A DNA stretch of 64,000 nucleotides from Mycobacterium sp. PSTR-4-N (GTDB lineage Bacteria > Actinomycetota > Actinomycetes > Mycobacteriales > Mycobacteriaceae). Of the stretch, positions 17,328 to 27,431 are shown one piece after another; the stretch's first letter is position 1; the number at the start of each line of letters is the position of its first letter. The position numbers and the translations under genes are program-made. The stretch lies in assembly GCF_022348085.1 (NCBI RefSeq), contig NZ_JAKRFN010000012.1, positions 62,001-126,000 of the forward strand, in the 5' to 3' direction. The notes under the pieces were generated by a model. It was not told where the DNA came from and made no database searches. It saw nothing but the letters and a program-made list of their open reading frames with translations.

Positions 17328-18699
17328 TCGATGCGCCCGTCTCGCTGAGTTCGAGCACTTCGTCGAAGCCGTCCCGGAGGCACTCCATGAACAGGGGCAG
17401 GTCGGGGACCGCGCCGGCGTCGACGTCGACACCCAGCGCGCACGTGTCGACGTAGGTCAGCAGGGTCACGTTCACTGCCGCGCCGATCGTCGGTCCAAAG
17501 GCGTACTGCTTCAACACGTGTGCCCCGGCCAGGGTGACTGGTACCGGGATGCCGGGCACGTCGCTGCACAGGAAGTCCACGTGCCGCAGGATCGACCCGA
17601 TGTACCACCGCGGCACCCTGTTGAGCACTCCGGCGATCAGCTGCGTGTGGGGGAGCGACTTCTCGTGCCGGACCCGGGTGGTGACCTCGCGGATCCGGTG
17701 GATGCGCATGGCGGGATCGCGTTCGTCGACCGGGATGTCGAACCGCATCACGGTGATGCGGTTGCCGCCGGGCGCATCGTCGTCGGTGCGCAGATTGATC
17801 GGCATGGTCAGATGTAGCGAGGTGACACCGACGTCGTGTCGCTCGTGGTAGAGGCGCAACCCGCCGGCCACCCCGGCGACGAAGGCGTCGTTGAGCGCGC
17901 CCCCGCCACGGTGGGCGGCCTCCCGCAGCCGGGGCATGGGGATGTCGAGCACGTCGAGGCGCCGCAGCAGGGTTCGCTTGCTCATCAGAGCCGATCCCGC
18001 GCGGTTCACCGGTCGGACGGTCCGGTACACCGACGTGGCCATCTCCGCGGCGGAGCGCGTGGCGCGCAGCGGTGATCGGACGCTGTCGACGAGCAGTCGC
18101 GGCAACGCCGTCGCGGCGTCGGTCGCGACTTCGCCGATGAGGCCGGCGCCGTATCGCGCAGCCTCGGCATAGCCGTCGAACACGGTGTGCGACGAGCTGA
18201 CTCGCTGCGCGTCGTGGTGCGCCGCGAGCTCTGTCAGGCCGAACAGGGTCATCGCGATCTGCACGCCGCCCACCCCGTCGGAGAGGGCATGGTGGAAGAC
18301 GCACAGCACTGCGGCCCCACCATCGGGCAATCCCTCGATCAGCGTGATCTTCCACAACGGTCGAGCGCGATCGAAGTCCTCCATCTGCGCCAGGCGGGCA
18401 AGTTCGAGGACGTCTGCGAACGATCCGTCCGACGGCAACGCCATTCGGCGCATGTGGAAGTCGAGATCGAAGTTCGTGCAGTCGTGCCATCGCGGCGGTG
18501 CGTACAGCGGTGTCTCCACCACGCGTTGCCGCAGCATCGGCAGCGTCAGGCTGAGGGCCTCGACGCGACGTCGCACCTCATCCCAATCGGGCAGGCGATC
18601 GAGCAGCATCACGGTGACCACAGTGGAACGCAATCGTGGATCGCTTTCCATGGACCACGTGAAAGCGTCGCTGCTGCGCATGAATTCGTTCATCGTCAT
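17281..18699 (-). CDS. Wax ester synthase / diacylglycerol acyltransferase (WS/DGAT)
   Basis: A 472-residue acyltransferase. The condensation-type active site HHALSDG lies at residues 136-142, preceded by 'PLWKITLIEGL', and the C-terminal half has 'NDAFVAGVAGGLRLY', 'PINLRTDD' and 'SDVPG'. The family joins acyl-CoA to diacylglycerol or fatty alcohol, making storage triacylglycerol or wax esters; mycobacteria carry many copies. Its last bases overlap the convergent membrane-protein gene. Confidence 0.9.
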   Translation of the reverse strand: MTMNEFMRSSDAFTWSMESDPRLRSTVVTVMLLDRLPDWDEVRRRVEALSLTLPMLRQRVVETPLYAPPRWHDCTNFDLDFHMRRMALPSDGSFADVLELARLAQMEDFDRARPLWKITLIEGLPDGGAAVLCVFHHALSDGVGGVQIAMTLFGLTELAAHHDAQRVSSSHTVFDGYAEAARYGAGLIGEVATDAATALPRLLVDSVRSPLRATRSAAEMATSVYRTVRPVNRAGSALMSKRTLLRRLDVLDIPMPRLREAAHRGGGALNDAFVAGVAGGLRLYHERHDVGVTSLHLTMPINLRTDDDAPGGNRITVMRFDIPVDERDPAMRIHRIREVTTRVRHEKSLPHTQLIAGVLNRVPRWYIGSILRHVDFLCSDVPGIPVPVTLAGAHVLKQYAFGPTIGAAVNVTLLTYVDTCALGVDVDAGAVPDLPLFMECLRDGFDEVLELSETGASISDRGRSLTAKRARR

Positions 18700-18772
18700 C
18701 TCCTGCGCACCAGTGTGACGACGAGCGGCGCGTACTCAGAAGGGGCTTTGGTCCCGTCCTGGGGCCACCGCC

Positions 18773-19339
18773 TCAGCGACCCTGTACCTCGCCGGTGATG
18801 TCGTTCAGCGCGCTGTCGTGGCGGTGGTCGTTCATGTTCCGGCACTCGCCGAAGATCTGCAGCGCACCGCGCTCGGGGTAGTTGCCCACTGCAGCGATCG
18901 CCATGACGCCGCCCTTGTGCGCGACTTCACCGAAGGGGTTGAGTCCCGGCGGCGGACCGGCCGCCCAGCCCGGCAACTTCGCCGCGACTGCGGCAACCTG
19001 CTTGGCCATCGCCGCGCTCTCCGTGCCCGATGGCACCTCATATGCCACGTCGACACGACCGTGATACGGCGGTTCGCCTTGATCGTTGCACCATTCCCAC
19101 TCGAAGGTGGCATAGGTGACGCGCAGATTCGCCGCCCGGGCGATCTCCTTGGCCGCGTCGACGACCTGCGCGCGGGCCTGATCGTCGGGCAGGCCCTGCG
19201 CCGACGGGCCGGCGGATGCGGTGTCCTTGGGCGGGGGAGACATCGATGAGCAACCTCCTGTGAGGGCGGCGAGGACAGCGAGGGCAGTGAATGACGCTGC
19301 CGCGCAGACGCGTAACCGCATGTCAGTATTTGTGGTCAT
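18773..19339 (-). CDS. Hypothetical lipoprotein
   Basis: A 188-residue protein with a hydrophobic signal ('FTALAVLAALTGGCSSMS') and lipobox Cys at about residue 30. The mature part has two cysteines ('EWCNDQGEPPYHG', 'FGECRNMNDH') that could pair. The start overlaps the end of the DUF1023 hydrolase gene by 17 bases, showing translational coupling; this small lipoprotein after a DUF1023 hydrolase suggests partners at the cell surface. Function unknown. Confidence 0.75.
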   Translation of the reverse strand: MTTNTDMRLRVCAAASFTALAVLAALTGGCSSMSPPPKDTASAGPSAQGLPDDQARAQVVDAAKEIARAANLRVTYATFEWEWCNDQGEPPYHGRVDVAYEVPSGTESAAMAKQVAAVAAKLPGWAAGPPPGLNPFGEVAHKGGVMAIAAVGNYPERGALQIFGECRNMNDHRHDSALNDITGEVQGR

Positions 19340-21206
19340 TGGTGACGGTCTCTCGGTCCCATTCGGGGTCGTAGGTGATCGGGGTCTGCACGTCGACGCC
19401 GGGGATCGGCACCTTTCCGATGATGGGGACGTCGACCTCGCGGGGCGTACTCACGGTCACCGGGTGGCGGTGCTCGGCAATGAGGTTGTCCGTGGCGAGG
19501 CGGTCGGCGTTCCCGGACGCGATGTCGGTGATGCTGCGCAACGATTCGCTGCCGACCGTGTAGTAGTTCGAATGGTCGGCCGGGTCGATGCCGTCCGCCC
19601 CGGCGACCTCGGCGCGGAACCTGACCGACCCGAAGTCCTGGCCGGCGGGGTCGGTGCCCAGTCCGGCCGAGACACCCATCATGTTGCCCAGTTTCTCGTT
19701 CAGCGCGTTGGGCAGACCCGGCCCGGCTTCGCCGAGCATGCCCACCGGATCGGTGGAGGCGTCGCCGACGTAGACCTGTCCGCCGTTGAGGTGGAAGTCG
19801 GCGGCGCTGCGGGCGGCATCAGTGCCCGGGCAGCCGAGCAGCACGGCGTCGTTGGCCTGCATACCGCTGCGGGCGAAGGCATCGGCCACCGTGGTCGATC
19901 CGTAGGAGTGTCCGATGACCGTGGTGTGCTGGGGCACCGACGGGTCGTGGGTGACCCCCAGGCTGTTGACATCCCACGCCAGCGCGTCGCCGCCGGTGCG
20001 GGCCAGCCCGGGGGTGGCGATGTTCGGATCGGTGAAGCTCTCGGGAGTGTCGTAACCCATCCACGACATCACCGCGGTGGGGTTGTTCGGATCTGCCCGC
20101 AGCGCCTGATCGTAGAGATTGCGGGCGTCGTTGTGACCGTCGGAGAGCCACCCGTCGCGCACACTGGACCCGGTGCCGGGCACGATGACCGAGGTGTTGG
20201 CCGATTTGTCCGGATTGCCGATGGACACGGCCGCCCGCCCCTTGCCGTCGAAAGCCGTTGGCTCGTAGGCCCACAACATCGTCGGCCGAAGGTTGCGGTC
20301 CATCCGTTCCTGCGGGCTGATGTCGCTGTAGCGGCGAGCGTTGCGCTCGTCACCGTCGATACCCATTTGATGCAGCAGTCCGTCCTGCGTTCGCTTGGCG
20401 TTGTCGTAGCGCACGACGTCGTTGCGCGAGAGCCCGAACCGGCTCGGATCGGACTTCACGTCGCCGACCGACACCCCGTGCTGGTGCGCGGTGCGCTCGA
20501 CCCGGTCCAGATCGTCGTCCATCACCGCGACGTTGACCTGATCGCGCACCTCTGCCGGCAACCCGTTCAGGTTGCCCAGGATCGGGGGATGCTGGGCAAT
20601 CAGTTCCTGGCGCTGCTGCTCGCTGAGGCTGTCCCACCACTGCTTGACGTCCGCGGGTGCGGTGTCCATCGACGGGATCTGCACGTCGTGTCCGCCGACG
20701 TTGATGGTCGGGTTGTCGAGGTTGGGGCCGTCGGCCTGATCGATCGCGGCCGCGGTGTTCTCGTCGAGATCGGTGAACAGCTGCAGGATCTTCTTCAGCA
20801 TCGTGGTGCAGTTCGCGGCGATGCTGTCCAGGAACCGTCCGATCAGCCACTGGTGTGGGGTCACCGTACCGTCGTCGGCCACCGCGAAACCCATCTTCTC
20901 CAGCGAGGACACCAGGTTCAGCAGCGCGTCACGCAGCGCGCCCATCTGCAGGCCCGCGTTCTGCAGCGCAGACTGCAGCTGCTGCAGGCGCATCGCGGTC
21001 CGCTCCTGGATCGCGATGTCCTTGAGGCCACGCGCGATGGCGGCGTCGGCGGCCGCGCCTTTCCAGTGGTCCTGCAGATGGGACAGAGTCTCCCGCTCGC
21101 CTGTGATGAGGGTCTGGACCTCGGTGTATTCGCGACCCAGCTCGGCGGCGGCATCGACGAGCTTGCCCGGCTGTGTCCCCCTGACCACCGAGATCGATAC
21201 CGGCAT
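19323..21206 (-). CDS. DUF1023 alpha/beta hydrolase with WXG100-like N-terminal helices
   Basis: A 627-residue protein. Residues 1-140 are helical, with a central 'HLQDHWKGAAADAAI' (a W-x-G turn as in WXG100/ESX substrates) and a second helical run 'LQQLQSALQNAGLQMGALRDAL'. The C-terminal half is the DUF1023 alpha/beta hydrolase with nucleophile elbow 'VIGHSYGSTTVADAF'. No classical signal peptide is visible; DUF1023 proteins in actinobacteria are often linked to type VII secretion by such helical domains, so ESX export is an inference. Heads a two-gene unit with the lipoprotein. Confidence 0.85.
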   Translation of the reverse strand: MPVSISVVRGTQPGKLVDAAAELGREYTEVQTLITGERETLSHLQDHWKGAAADAAIARGLKDIAIQERTAMRLQQLQSALQNAGLQMGALRDALLNLVSSLEKMGFAVADDGTVTPHQWLIGRFLDSIAANCTTMLKKILQLFTDLDENTAAAIDQADGPNLDNPTINVGGHDVQIPSMDTAPADVKQWWDSLSEQQRQELIAQHPPILGNLNGLPAEVRDQVNVAVMDDDLDRVERTAHQHGVSVGDVKSDPSRFGLSRNDVVRYDNAKRTQDGLLHQMGIDGDERNARRYSDISPQERMDRNLRPTMLWAYEPTAFDGKGRAAVSIGNPDKSANTSVIVPGTGSSVRDGWLSDGHNDARNLYDQALRADPNNPTAVMSWMGYDTPESFTDPNIATPGLARTGGDALAWDVNSLGVTHDPSVPQHTTVIGHSYGSTTVADAFARSGMQANDAVLLGCPGTDAARSAADFHLNGGQVYVGDASTDPVGMLGEAGPGLPNALNEKLGNMMGVSAGLGTDPAGQDFGSVRFRAEVAGADGIDPADHSNYYTVGSESLRSITDIASGNADRLATDNLIAEHRHPVTVSTPREVDVPIIGKVPIPGVDVQTPITYDPEWDRETVTNDHKY

Positions 21207-21356
21207 GACCCTCCGCTCCTCGCTGAGTCGATGGTGTCACATCATGGGTGGCTGTTGGTGCGCCTGGCGGGTGCTGGTGGGTGCGGTGCGGCAGCGCTTT
21301 TCGGGTCGGTGAGTCGGTCGCGCCGACGTGTCGGTGCCCTGTGGTTGTGTGGGGTC

Positions 21357-22613
21357 ATGTACCCACGCAGTTCGTTGGCCATCGATGAGCGGTTGTCAAT
21401 GCTCTTCGACGAGCTGGCAGAACTGACCGGGCAGCGCAACGCGATCGACGGGCGGATCGTCGAGATCTTCGCGGAAATCGACCGCGATCAGATGTGGGCT
21501 GCGGCGGGAGCGAAATCGACGGCAGGGTTGGCGGCGTGGAAGGCGGGGGTGTCTCCGTCGCGGGCGCAGACCATCGCGACGATCGCCCAGCGATATGACG
21601 AATTCCCCTCCTGTATCGAGGGTTTGGCGCAGGGGCGGTTCTCCGTCGACCAGGTCGGGGTGATCGCCCAGCACGGTCTCCCGGGCTCTGACGAGCACTT
21701 CGCCACGTTGGCGCAGTGTGCGACGGTGACTCAGTTGCGGACCGCATTGAAGATGCAACCGAAGCCCGCGCCCGAGCAGGAGCCCGACGAGGACGGTGAA
21801 CCCGACGGCGAGCCCGTGCTCGATCCAGGGCCACAGCCGTCGATCAGCTCGACCAGCGATGAGCAGTACACGTACTGGCACATCGCGCTGCCCCATCCCG
21901 AGAACGCAGTCTTCGAAGCGGCGCTGGGGTCGCATCGTGACGCGCTGGTCACCGAATGGAAGGACGCCGACCCTGACGGGCGGGCCGCGATGCCGAACAC
22001 TGCGGCGGCGTTTCTGCGGCTGGTCGACGCCGGGTGGGACGCCGAGGCGGCCGCCCGCCCGCACGGGCAGCGCACCACCGTCGTGGTGCATGTGGACGTC
22101 TCCGAGAAGATAGCGGCTTTGCACCTGGGACCTGTTCTCCCCGACGGTGACCGCCGTTATCTGACCTGTGATGCCACCTGCGAGGTGTGGTTTCACCGCG
22201 ACGGGCAGGTGATCGGCGCGAGCCGATCCACCCGCACGGTGAACCGGCGGTTGCGCCGTGCGCTGGAGCATCGCGATCGCTGCTGTGTGGTGCCCGGGTG
22301 CGGGGCCACCCGCGCGCTGCACGCCCATCATCTGGTGCACTGGGAGGACGGCGGACCGACGGAGATGTGGAATCTCGCGCTGGTGTGTCCCTATCACCAC
22401 CGGGCTCACCACCGCGGCCTGATCACGATCACCGGCCCCGCCGACCAACTCGTCGTCACCGACGCCGCCGGCCGCGCCCTGACCTCAGCGTCGCTGGCCC
22501 GCACCCCGACACAGCCGCCCCCGGACGTCGCGCCGTGTCCCGGTCCGACCGGGGAACGCGCTCAGTGGTGGTGGTACCAGCCTTACGAACCCCGACCGCC
22601 TTCGACGAATTAG
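21357..22613 (+). CDS. DUF222 / HNH endonuclease domain protein (13E12 repeat family)
   Basis: A 418-residue protein. The N-terminal DUF222 part ('GAKSTAGLAAWKAGVSPSRA') is followed at the C-terminus by an HNH domain: 'CVVPGCGATRALHAHHLVHW', 'NLALVCPYHHRAHHRG', with paired cysteines and histidines. The 13E12 family is highly repeated in mycobacterial genomes and behaves like a mobile or selfish gene; a nuclease role is inferred from the motif. ATG 21357 is chosen because the earlier in-frame codons run antisense through the DUF1023 and lipoprotein genes. Confidence 0.88.
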   Translation: MYPRSSLAIDERLSMLFDELAELTGQRNAIDGRIVEIFAEIDRDQMWAAAGAKSTAGLAAWKAGVSPSRAQTIATIAQRYDEFPSCIEGLAQGRFSVDQVGVIAQHGLPGSDEHFATLAQCATVTQLRTALKMQPKPAPEQEPDEDGEPDGEPVLDPGPQPSISSTSDEQYTYWHIALPHPENAVFEAALGSHRDALVTEWKDADPDGRAAMPNTAAAFLRLVDAGWDAEAAARPHGQRTTVVVHVDVSEKIAALHLGPVLPDGDRRYLTCDATCEVWFHRDGQVIGASRSTRTVNRRLRRALEHRDRCCVVPGCGATRALHAHHLVHWEDGGPTEMWNLALVCPYHHRAHHRGLITITGPADQLVVTDAAGRALTSASLARTPTQPPPDVAPCPGPTGERAQWWWYQPYEPRPPSTN

Positions 22614-22629
22614 GGGCGATGGCGCGTCG

Positions 22630-22824
22630 CTACTCGCTGTGCGTGAGCGAGTCGGTGAACGCGGCGTTCGCCGCACTGTTGAGGCGGCGTCCGTCGAAAC
22701 CGTACTCGATGGCGTCACCGCGGATGGCCCGAAGCGGATCCTCGAAATCCCTGAAATACCCCATCGCCCAAGCACCCTCCTGGTAGCCGATGAGCTTCAA
22801 CAGATCGTCATCGAGTATCGCCAT
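22630..22824 (-). CDS. Small conserved hypothetical protein
   Basis: A 64-residue protein ('MAILDDDLLKLIGYQEGAWA ...') with a compact acidic/aromatic composition that looks like a genuine protein rather than a shadow, and no overlapping better frame. No clear ribosome-binding site is seen and no family is recognised. It lies between the DUF222 gene and the TetR gene, in the same direction as the latter. Confidence 0.5.
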   Translation of the reverse strand: MAILDDDLLKLIGYQEGAWAMGYFRDFEDPLRAIRGDAIEYGFDGRRLNSAANAAFTDSLTHSE

Positions 22825-22882
22825 CGCATGTGTTGAGCTGGTAAAACATCGTCACGCAGCGGTTACGCTCCGACGACCCAGA

Positions 22883-23464
22883 TCAGGAGACGGGCGCGAC
22901 AATCGCGGTTGGCGCAAGGAGGCGGGCGGAGAGCTCGACCAGAGTCGTCTGCAGGTCACCGTCATCGATGTCGGACATGTCGGGGTCGGCGGCCACCCGG
23001 CAGACCCCGGAGAGGAACACTCGGAGGGCGATCCGGTCGGCGACGCATGGCTGCGGTCCCTCGAGCAGTTCCTGCAGGCGGTCGGTCACGATCCTGAATT
23101 CCGGTTCGTCGCGCACCAATTGGTCGATACCGGGATCACCGTAGAACAGGACCGACAGCTGACGGTGCCTGACGACCATCTCGATGAGGCCGCTGACCAA
23201 CACTTCGCGACGGCGCTGCATGTCGGGAAGTACCTCGGCGATGCGGATGACCCGCGCCATGTCGTCGATCGAGGGCCGCAACACTTCGAGGGCGATGTCT
23301 TCTTTCGAGCGGAACTGGTAGTAGACCGCTGCTTTGCTCACCCCGATGCGGTCGGCGATCATCTGCAGCGAGGTCCCGTGCACGCCGTGTTCGGCGAACA
23401 ACGCCAGAGCCGCGTCGAGCACCCGCTGCCGCGCCCAGCCGCGTGGGGCCGTCGGTCGCGCCAT
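22883..23464 (-). CDS. TetR-family transcriptional regulator (adjacent to MmpS/MmpL)
   Basis: A 193-residue protein with the TetR DNA-binding helix-turn-helix at the N-terminus ('TSLQMIADRIGVSKAAVYYQFRSKEDI' region, about residues 30-56) and a variable ligand-binding C-terminus. Start chosen at ATG 23464 (MARPT); an ATG 33 bases upstream is possible. It is divergent from mmpS/mmpL with a nested palindrome between them, the usual arrangement for a repressor of an MmpS-MmpL exporter. Confidence 0.85.
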   Translation of the reverse strand: MARPTAPRGWARQRVLDAALALFAEHGVHGTSLQMIADRIGVSKAAVYYQFRSKEDIALEVLRPSIDDMARVIRIAEVLPDMQRRREVLVSGLIEMVVRHRQLSVLFYGDPGIDQLVRDEPEFRIVTDRLQELLEGPQPCVADRIALRVFLSGVCRVAADPDMSDIDDGDLQTTLVELSARLLAPTAIVAPVS

Positions 23465-23548
23465 CAACCTTCGCCCTTCCTGTGAGATCGACTCCACCTT
23501 AACGTCGCACTTCCGCGACGAGCCGGTTTCGGGCTAAACGATCGGATA

Positions 23549-23574
23549 GAGCAAGCTAGCCGATCGGCTTGCTC
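23549..23574. promoter_or_regulatory. Nested palindrome, likely TetR operator
   Basis: Perfect inverted repeat GAGCAAGC (23549-23556) and GCTTGCTC (23567-23574), with a second perfect palindrome GCCGATCGGC (23559-23568) nested inside; a CGATCGG copy also lies at 23539-23545. It sits in the 180-base region between the divergent TetR and mmpS genes, about 70 bases before mmpS. Size and position fit a TetR-dimer operator. Confidence 0.6.
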
Positions 23575-23643
23575 AAATTATGCAGCCCATCTATGTTTGC
23601 TTAGCCGACACACGTGGTGTCGCGTGGCGCATAAGGGGCGTGC

Positions 23644-24078
23644 ATGGTCGGGGTCTTGAAACGGGCGTGGATACCGCTCGTCATCGTGGCGGTGGTCGCC
23701 GTCGGAGCGACGGTGGTGTACCGGATGCACGGCTTCTTCGGTTCGAACAACGAGATCACCAGGCCCGGTGCAGGTCTGGCCCAGGACGCCGAACCGTTCA
23801 ACCCCAAAGTCGTCACCTACGAGATCAGCGGAGTGCCGGGCGCGATGGCGACCATCAACTATCTGGATCTGGACGCCAACCCGCACCGAGTCGACGACGC
23901 TCCGCTGCCCTGGTCGATCACGTTGCAGACCACCAAACCGTCTGCCGCCGCCACGATCATCGCGCAGGGCGACGGTGCCACGATCAGCTGCAAGATCCTG
24001 GTCGACAACGAGGTGCGGGATCAACAGACCTACGACGGAGTGAATGCCCAGACCTCCTGCTTGGTGAAATCCCTGTGA
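23644..24078 (+). CDS. MmpS-family membrane accessory protein
   Basis: A 144-residue protein with one N-terminal membrane helix ('[24 protein letters not shown]') and a small beta-sandwich domain typical of MmpS, with a C-terminal conserved cysteine pair ('ISCKILV', 'TSCLVKSL'). MmpS proteins assist MmpL transporters in lipid or siderophore export. The stop overlaps the mmpL start (GTGA), so translation is coupled. Confidence 0.9.
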   Translation: MVGVLKRAWIPLVIVAVVAVGATVVYRMHGFFGSNNEITRPGAGLAQDAEPFNPKVVTYEISGVPGAMATINYLDLDANPHRVDDAPLPWSITLQTTKPSAAATIIAQGDGATISCKILVDNEVRDQQTYDGVNAQTSCLVKSL

Positions 24079-26921
24079 GCGCGCCGCAGACCGGCCACGC
24101 CCGGATTCCCCGCTTCCTCCGGCTCTTCTGCGTTCCCGTCCTGCTGGGTTGGCTGGCGCTGACCGCGCTCCTCAACGTCGTCGTCCCCCAGCTCGAAGCG
24201 GTGGGTGCGGCCAACACCACCTCGCTCACACCCAACGATGCGCCGTCGCTGCAGGCCACTCAGCTCGTCGGAAAGCTGTTCGGGGAGTACACCTCCAACA
24301 GCTCGGCGATGATAGTGCTGGAGAGCGACACGCCGCTCGGCGACGAGGCGCACAAGTACTACGACGGGCTGGTCGCCGCTCTACGCCAGGACACCAAGCA
24401 CATCCAGCACATCCAGGACCTTTGGGGTGATCCGCTCACCTCGTCGGGCTCGCAGTCCGCGGACAATCTGTCGTCGTATGTCCAGCTCTACCTCGCGGGC
24501 AACCAGGGCGAGTCTCTTGCCAACGAATCCGTCGAGGCGGTGCGCGACATCGTGGCCGCGCACCCGCCGCCCCCGGGGCTCCGGGTGTACGTCACGGGCG
24601 CCGGGCCGCTGCTCTCCGACCAGCAGCACGCAGGCGACGAGAGCCTGCAGTTGGTGACGGCACTGACGTTCGTCGTCATCATCACGATGCTGCTGCTGGT
24701 CTACCGCTCCATCGTCACGGTGCTGACGGTGCTGGTGACGGTCGTTCTCGAACTCGCCGTGGCGCGCGGTGTGGTGGCATTCCTCGGCTATCACCACATC
24801 ATCGAGCTGTCCACGTTCGCGGTGAATCTGTTGACGCTCTTGGCCATTGCCGCGGCCACCGATTACGCGATCTTCCTGGTCGGGCGCTATCACGAGGCGC
24901 GCGCCGCCGGCGACGACCGGGAGAGCGCCTTCTACGTGATGTATCACGGCACCGCGCACGTGATCCTGGGGTCGGGCCTGACGATCGCCGGAGCGACGCT
25001 GTGCCTGCACTTCACTCGGCTGCCCTACTTCCAGACCCTCGGTATCCCGCTTGCGATCGGCATGTTCGTCGTCACCGTGGCGGCGCTGACCCTGGCGCCG
25101 GCACTCATCACCGTCGCCACGCGGTTCGGCCTGCTCGAGCCCAAGCGCAGCCAGCGGACCCGGGGATGGCGGCGCATCGGGACCGCGGTGGTGCGCTGGC
25201 CGGGGCCGATCCTGGTGGCGTCCCTGGCGGTGACGCTGGTCGGTCTGCTTGCCCTGCCCTCCTACACCACGAGCTACGACGACAAGAAGTACCTACCGTC
25301 CAGCGTCGAGGCGAATGTCGGTTATCAGGTTGCGGCCAAACATTTTCCACAGGCCCGGCTCAATCCCGAGGTGCTGATGCTGGTGGCCGATCACGACCTG
25401 CGCAACCCGACCGACATGCTCATCGTCGACCGGGTGGCCAAGGAGGTCTTCCATCTGCCGGGAATCGCACGAGTGCAGACGATCACGCGCCCTCTCGGGA
25501 CGCCGATCGAGGGTTCCTCGATTCCCTACATCGTGGGCCAGCAGGGGGTGAACCAGAAGCTCACGCAGTCCTACGCCGAAGCCCGCACCACCGATCTGCT
25601 CCGTCAGGCGGCCGACATCAACAACCAGATCGACGTCCTGCGTCGACAATTGGAGCTGCAGAAGGAAAGCGCCAACGCCCAGCAGGAGCAGACCGACGTA
25701 CTGAAGCAGACCGTCGCGGTCACCAACGATCTACGCGACAAGATCGCCAACTTCGACGACTTCTTCCGGCCCATCCGGAACTACTTCTACTGGGAACCGC
25801 ACTGCTACGACATCCCGGTCTGCTACGCCCTGCGCTCGCTGTTCGACGCGCTGGACGGCATCGATCAGCTCTCCGGTCTGCTCGCCGAGACCACGATCAG
25901 CCTCGACAAGATCAACGCACTGCAGCCCAAGCTGCTGGCGCTGATTCCGCCCCAGATCGCCAGCCAGGAACGCAACCGCGATCAGATCATGACGAACTAC
26001 GCGACTCAGAAGGATCAACAGGACCTGCAAGACCGGCAACAGTCCGACCCCGCCGCGATCGGCCGGGCCTTCAATCAGTCCAAGATCGACGATTCGTTCT
26101 ACCTACCGCCCGAGGTCTTCGACAACCCCGATTTCAAGCGCGGCCTCAAACAGTTCGTCTCACCCGATGGCAAGGCGGTTCGCTTCATCATCTCCCATCA
26201 GGGGGATCCGGCGACGCCAGAAGGTATTTCGCATATCGACAAGATCAAGAACGCGGCGTTCGAGGCCATCAAGGGCACCCCGTTGGAGACCTCCAAGATC
26301 TACCTGGGCGGCACCGCGGCCACGTACAAGGACATGCGGGACGGCTCGAACTACGACCTCGTCATCGCGGCGATCTCGGCGATCTGCCTGATCTTCATCA
26401 TCATGCTGATCATCACCCGGTCGGCGATCGCGGCGCTGGTCATCGTCGGCACGGTGGTGCTGTCCCTGGCCGCCTCCTTCGGCCTGGCGGTTCTGTTGTG
26501 GCAGCACATCATCGGGCTCGAACTGCACTGGCTGGTGCTGGCGATGTCGGTGATCATCCTGTTGGCCGTGGGATCGGACTACAACCTGCTCCTGGTGTCG
26601 CGATTCAAGGAAGAACGCGACGCAGGACTGAACACCGGGATCATCCGCGCCATCGCGGGCAGCGGCAGCGTGGTGACCTCGGCCGGCTTGGTGTTCGCCT
26701 TCACCATGATGTCGTTCGCGATCAGCGACCTGAAGGTGATGGCTCAGGTGGGCACCACGATCGGGCTCGGGCTTCTCGTCGACACCCTGATCATCCGGTC
26801 GTTCATGACACCGTCCATCGCGGCGCTGATGGGTCGCTGGTTCTGGTGGCCGCAGAATGTCCGGCCACGGCCCTTGCGCCGGGTGCCGGTAGCCGAAACG
26901 CGAACACCGGACGCGTTCTGA
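24075..26921 (+). CDS. MmpL-family RND transporter
   Basis: A 948-residue RND-superfamily exporter with twelve membrane helices in two sets. A first periplasmic domain follows helix 1 and a long second one (about residues 400-750) contains a coiled-coil-like stretch ('[20 protein letters not shown]'). The proton-relay helices carry '[16 protein letters not shown]' and '[16 protein letters not shown]', the conserved D-Y pairs of MmpL. Start is GTG 24075, overlapping the mmpS stop. Such pairs export lipids, siderophores or drugs; the adjacent TetR gene suggests inducible control. Substrate unknown. Confidence 0.92.
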   Translation: MSAPQTGHARIPRFLRLFCVPVLLGWLALTALLNVVVPQLEAVGAANTTSLTPNDAPSLQATQLVGKLFGEYTSNSSAMIVLESDTPLGDEAHKYYDGLVAALRQDTKHIQHIQDLWGDPLTSSGSQSADNLSSYVQLYLAGNQGESLANESVEAVRDIVAAHPPPPGLRVYVTGAGPLLSDQQHAGDESLQLVTALTFVVIITMLLLVYRSIVTVLTVLVTVVLELAVARGVVAFLGYHHIIELSTFAVNLLTLLAIAAATDYAIFLVGRYHEARAAGDDRESAFYVMYHGTAHVILGSGLTIAGATLCLHFTRLPYFQTLGIPLAIGMFVVTVAALTLAPALITVATRFGLLEPKRSQRTRGWRRIGTAVVRWPGPILVASLAVTLVGLLALPSYTTSYDDKKYLPSSVEANVGYQVAAKHFPQARLNPEVLMLVADHDLRNPTDMLIVDRVAKEVFHLPGIARVQTITRPLGTPIEGSSIPYIVGQQGVNQKLTQSYAEARTTDLLRQAADINNQIDVLRRQLELQKESANAQQEQTDVLKQTVAVTNDLRDKIANFDDFFRPIRNYFYWEPHCYDIPVCYALRSLFDALDGIDQLSGLLAETTISLDKINALQPKLLALIPPQIASQERNRDQIMTNYATQKDQQDLQDRQQSDPAAIGRAFNQSKIDDSFYLPPEVFDNPDFKRGLKQFVSPDGKAVRFIISHQGDPATPEGISHIDKIKNAAFEAIKGTPLETSKIYLGGTAATYKDMRDGSNYDLVIAAISAICLIFIIMLIITRSAIAALVIVGTVVLSLAASFGLAVLLWQHIIGLELHWLVLAMSVIILLAVGSDYNLLLVSRFKEERDAGLNTGIIRAIAGSGSVVTSAGLVFAFTMMSFAISDLKVMAQVGTTIGLGLLVDTLIIRSFMTPSIAALMGRWFWWPQNVRPRPLRRVPVAETRTPDAF

Positions 26922-26928
26922 GCCTGTG

Positions 26929-27204
26929 ATGTCACATCACCGATTAGCGTTCGCCGCTGTGAGCACATGGATTGCAGCGGTGGTGGCATGCGTCGGCCTG
27001 ATGACGTGGGCACCCACGCCTGTCGCACTGGCCGCGGACTGCGATCCGAACTACTCAGGTGCGTGCGTGCCGATCGCCAGCGACGTCGACTGCGCGGGTG
27101 GCAGCGGGAACGGGCCTGCCTACGTGCAGGGGCCGGTCACCGTGATCGGCAACGACATCTATGACCTCGATCGCGATGGAGACGGGACGGGCTGCGATTC
27201 CTAG
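26929..27204 (+). CDS. Secreted excalibur-like small protein
   Basis: A 91-residue protein with a signal peptide (hydrophobic to 'VALAADC') and a cysteine-rich mature part ending 'DLDRDGDGTGCDS', which matches the excalibur calcium-binding motif DxDxDGxxC. Four cysteines could form two disulphides. Starts at ATG 26929 (preceded by GTG), 7 bases after the mmpL stop, so it may be the last gene of that transcript. Confidence 0.75.
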   Translation: MSHHRLAFAAVSTWIAAVVACVGLMTWAPTPVALAADCDPNYSGACVPIASDVDCAGGSGNGPAYVQGPVTVIGNDIYDLDRDGDGTGCDS

Positions 27205-27392
27205 GCGCTCGGGTCGACCGTGACCTCACCGTCGGGCGTGACGTGCACGGTGCCGTCCTCGTGTGCCCCCGGCAGATCAGGCATCTCGTGGCGACCGCCC
27301 GCCGACCGGCGCCGCGCCGACCACACCACGCCGCCCACTGCGGACGCCGCTGCTGCCGCGATCGGCCACACCAGCCGAGATCTGTTGCCCAT
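27201..27392 (-). CDS. Small hypothetical membrane protein
   Basis: A 63-residue protein with one N-terminal membrane helix ('RLVWPIAAAAASAVGGVVW'), a basic stretch, and an acidic cytoplasmic or periplasmic tail with 'TVHVTPDGEVTVDPSA'. It overlaps the end of the convergent excalibur gene by 4 bases. No family recognised. Confidence 0.55.
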   Translation of the reverse strand: MGNRSRLVWPIAAAAASAVGGVVWSARRRSAGGRHEMPDLPGAHEDGTVHVTPDGEVTVDPSA

Positions 27393-27431
27393 GTGCCCCG
27401 GTATGCCCGCAGTGCACCGTCGGAAAACCGG

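Noticed and set aside
19221..21356. Upstream extension of the DUF222/HNH frame by about 710 codons
   Set aside because: The extension runs antisense through the DUF1023 and lipoprotein genes and has no protein-like features; ATG 21357 gives the normal family length.
23580..24074. Upstream extension of the MmpL frame
   Set aside because: It overlaps mmpS in another frame; GTG 24075 with coupled stop/start is the usual MmpS-MmpL arrangement.
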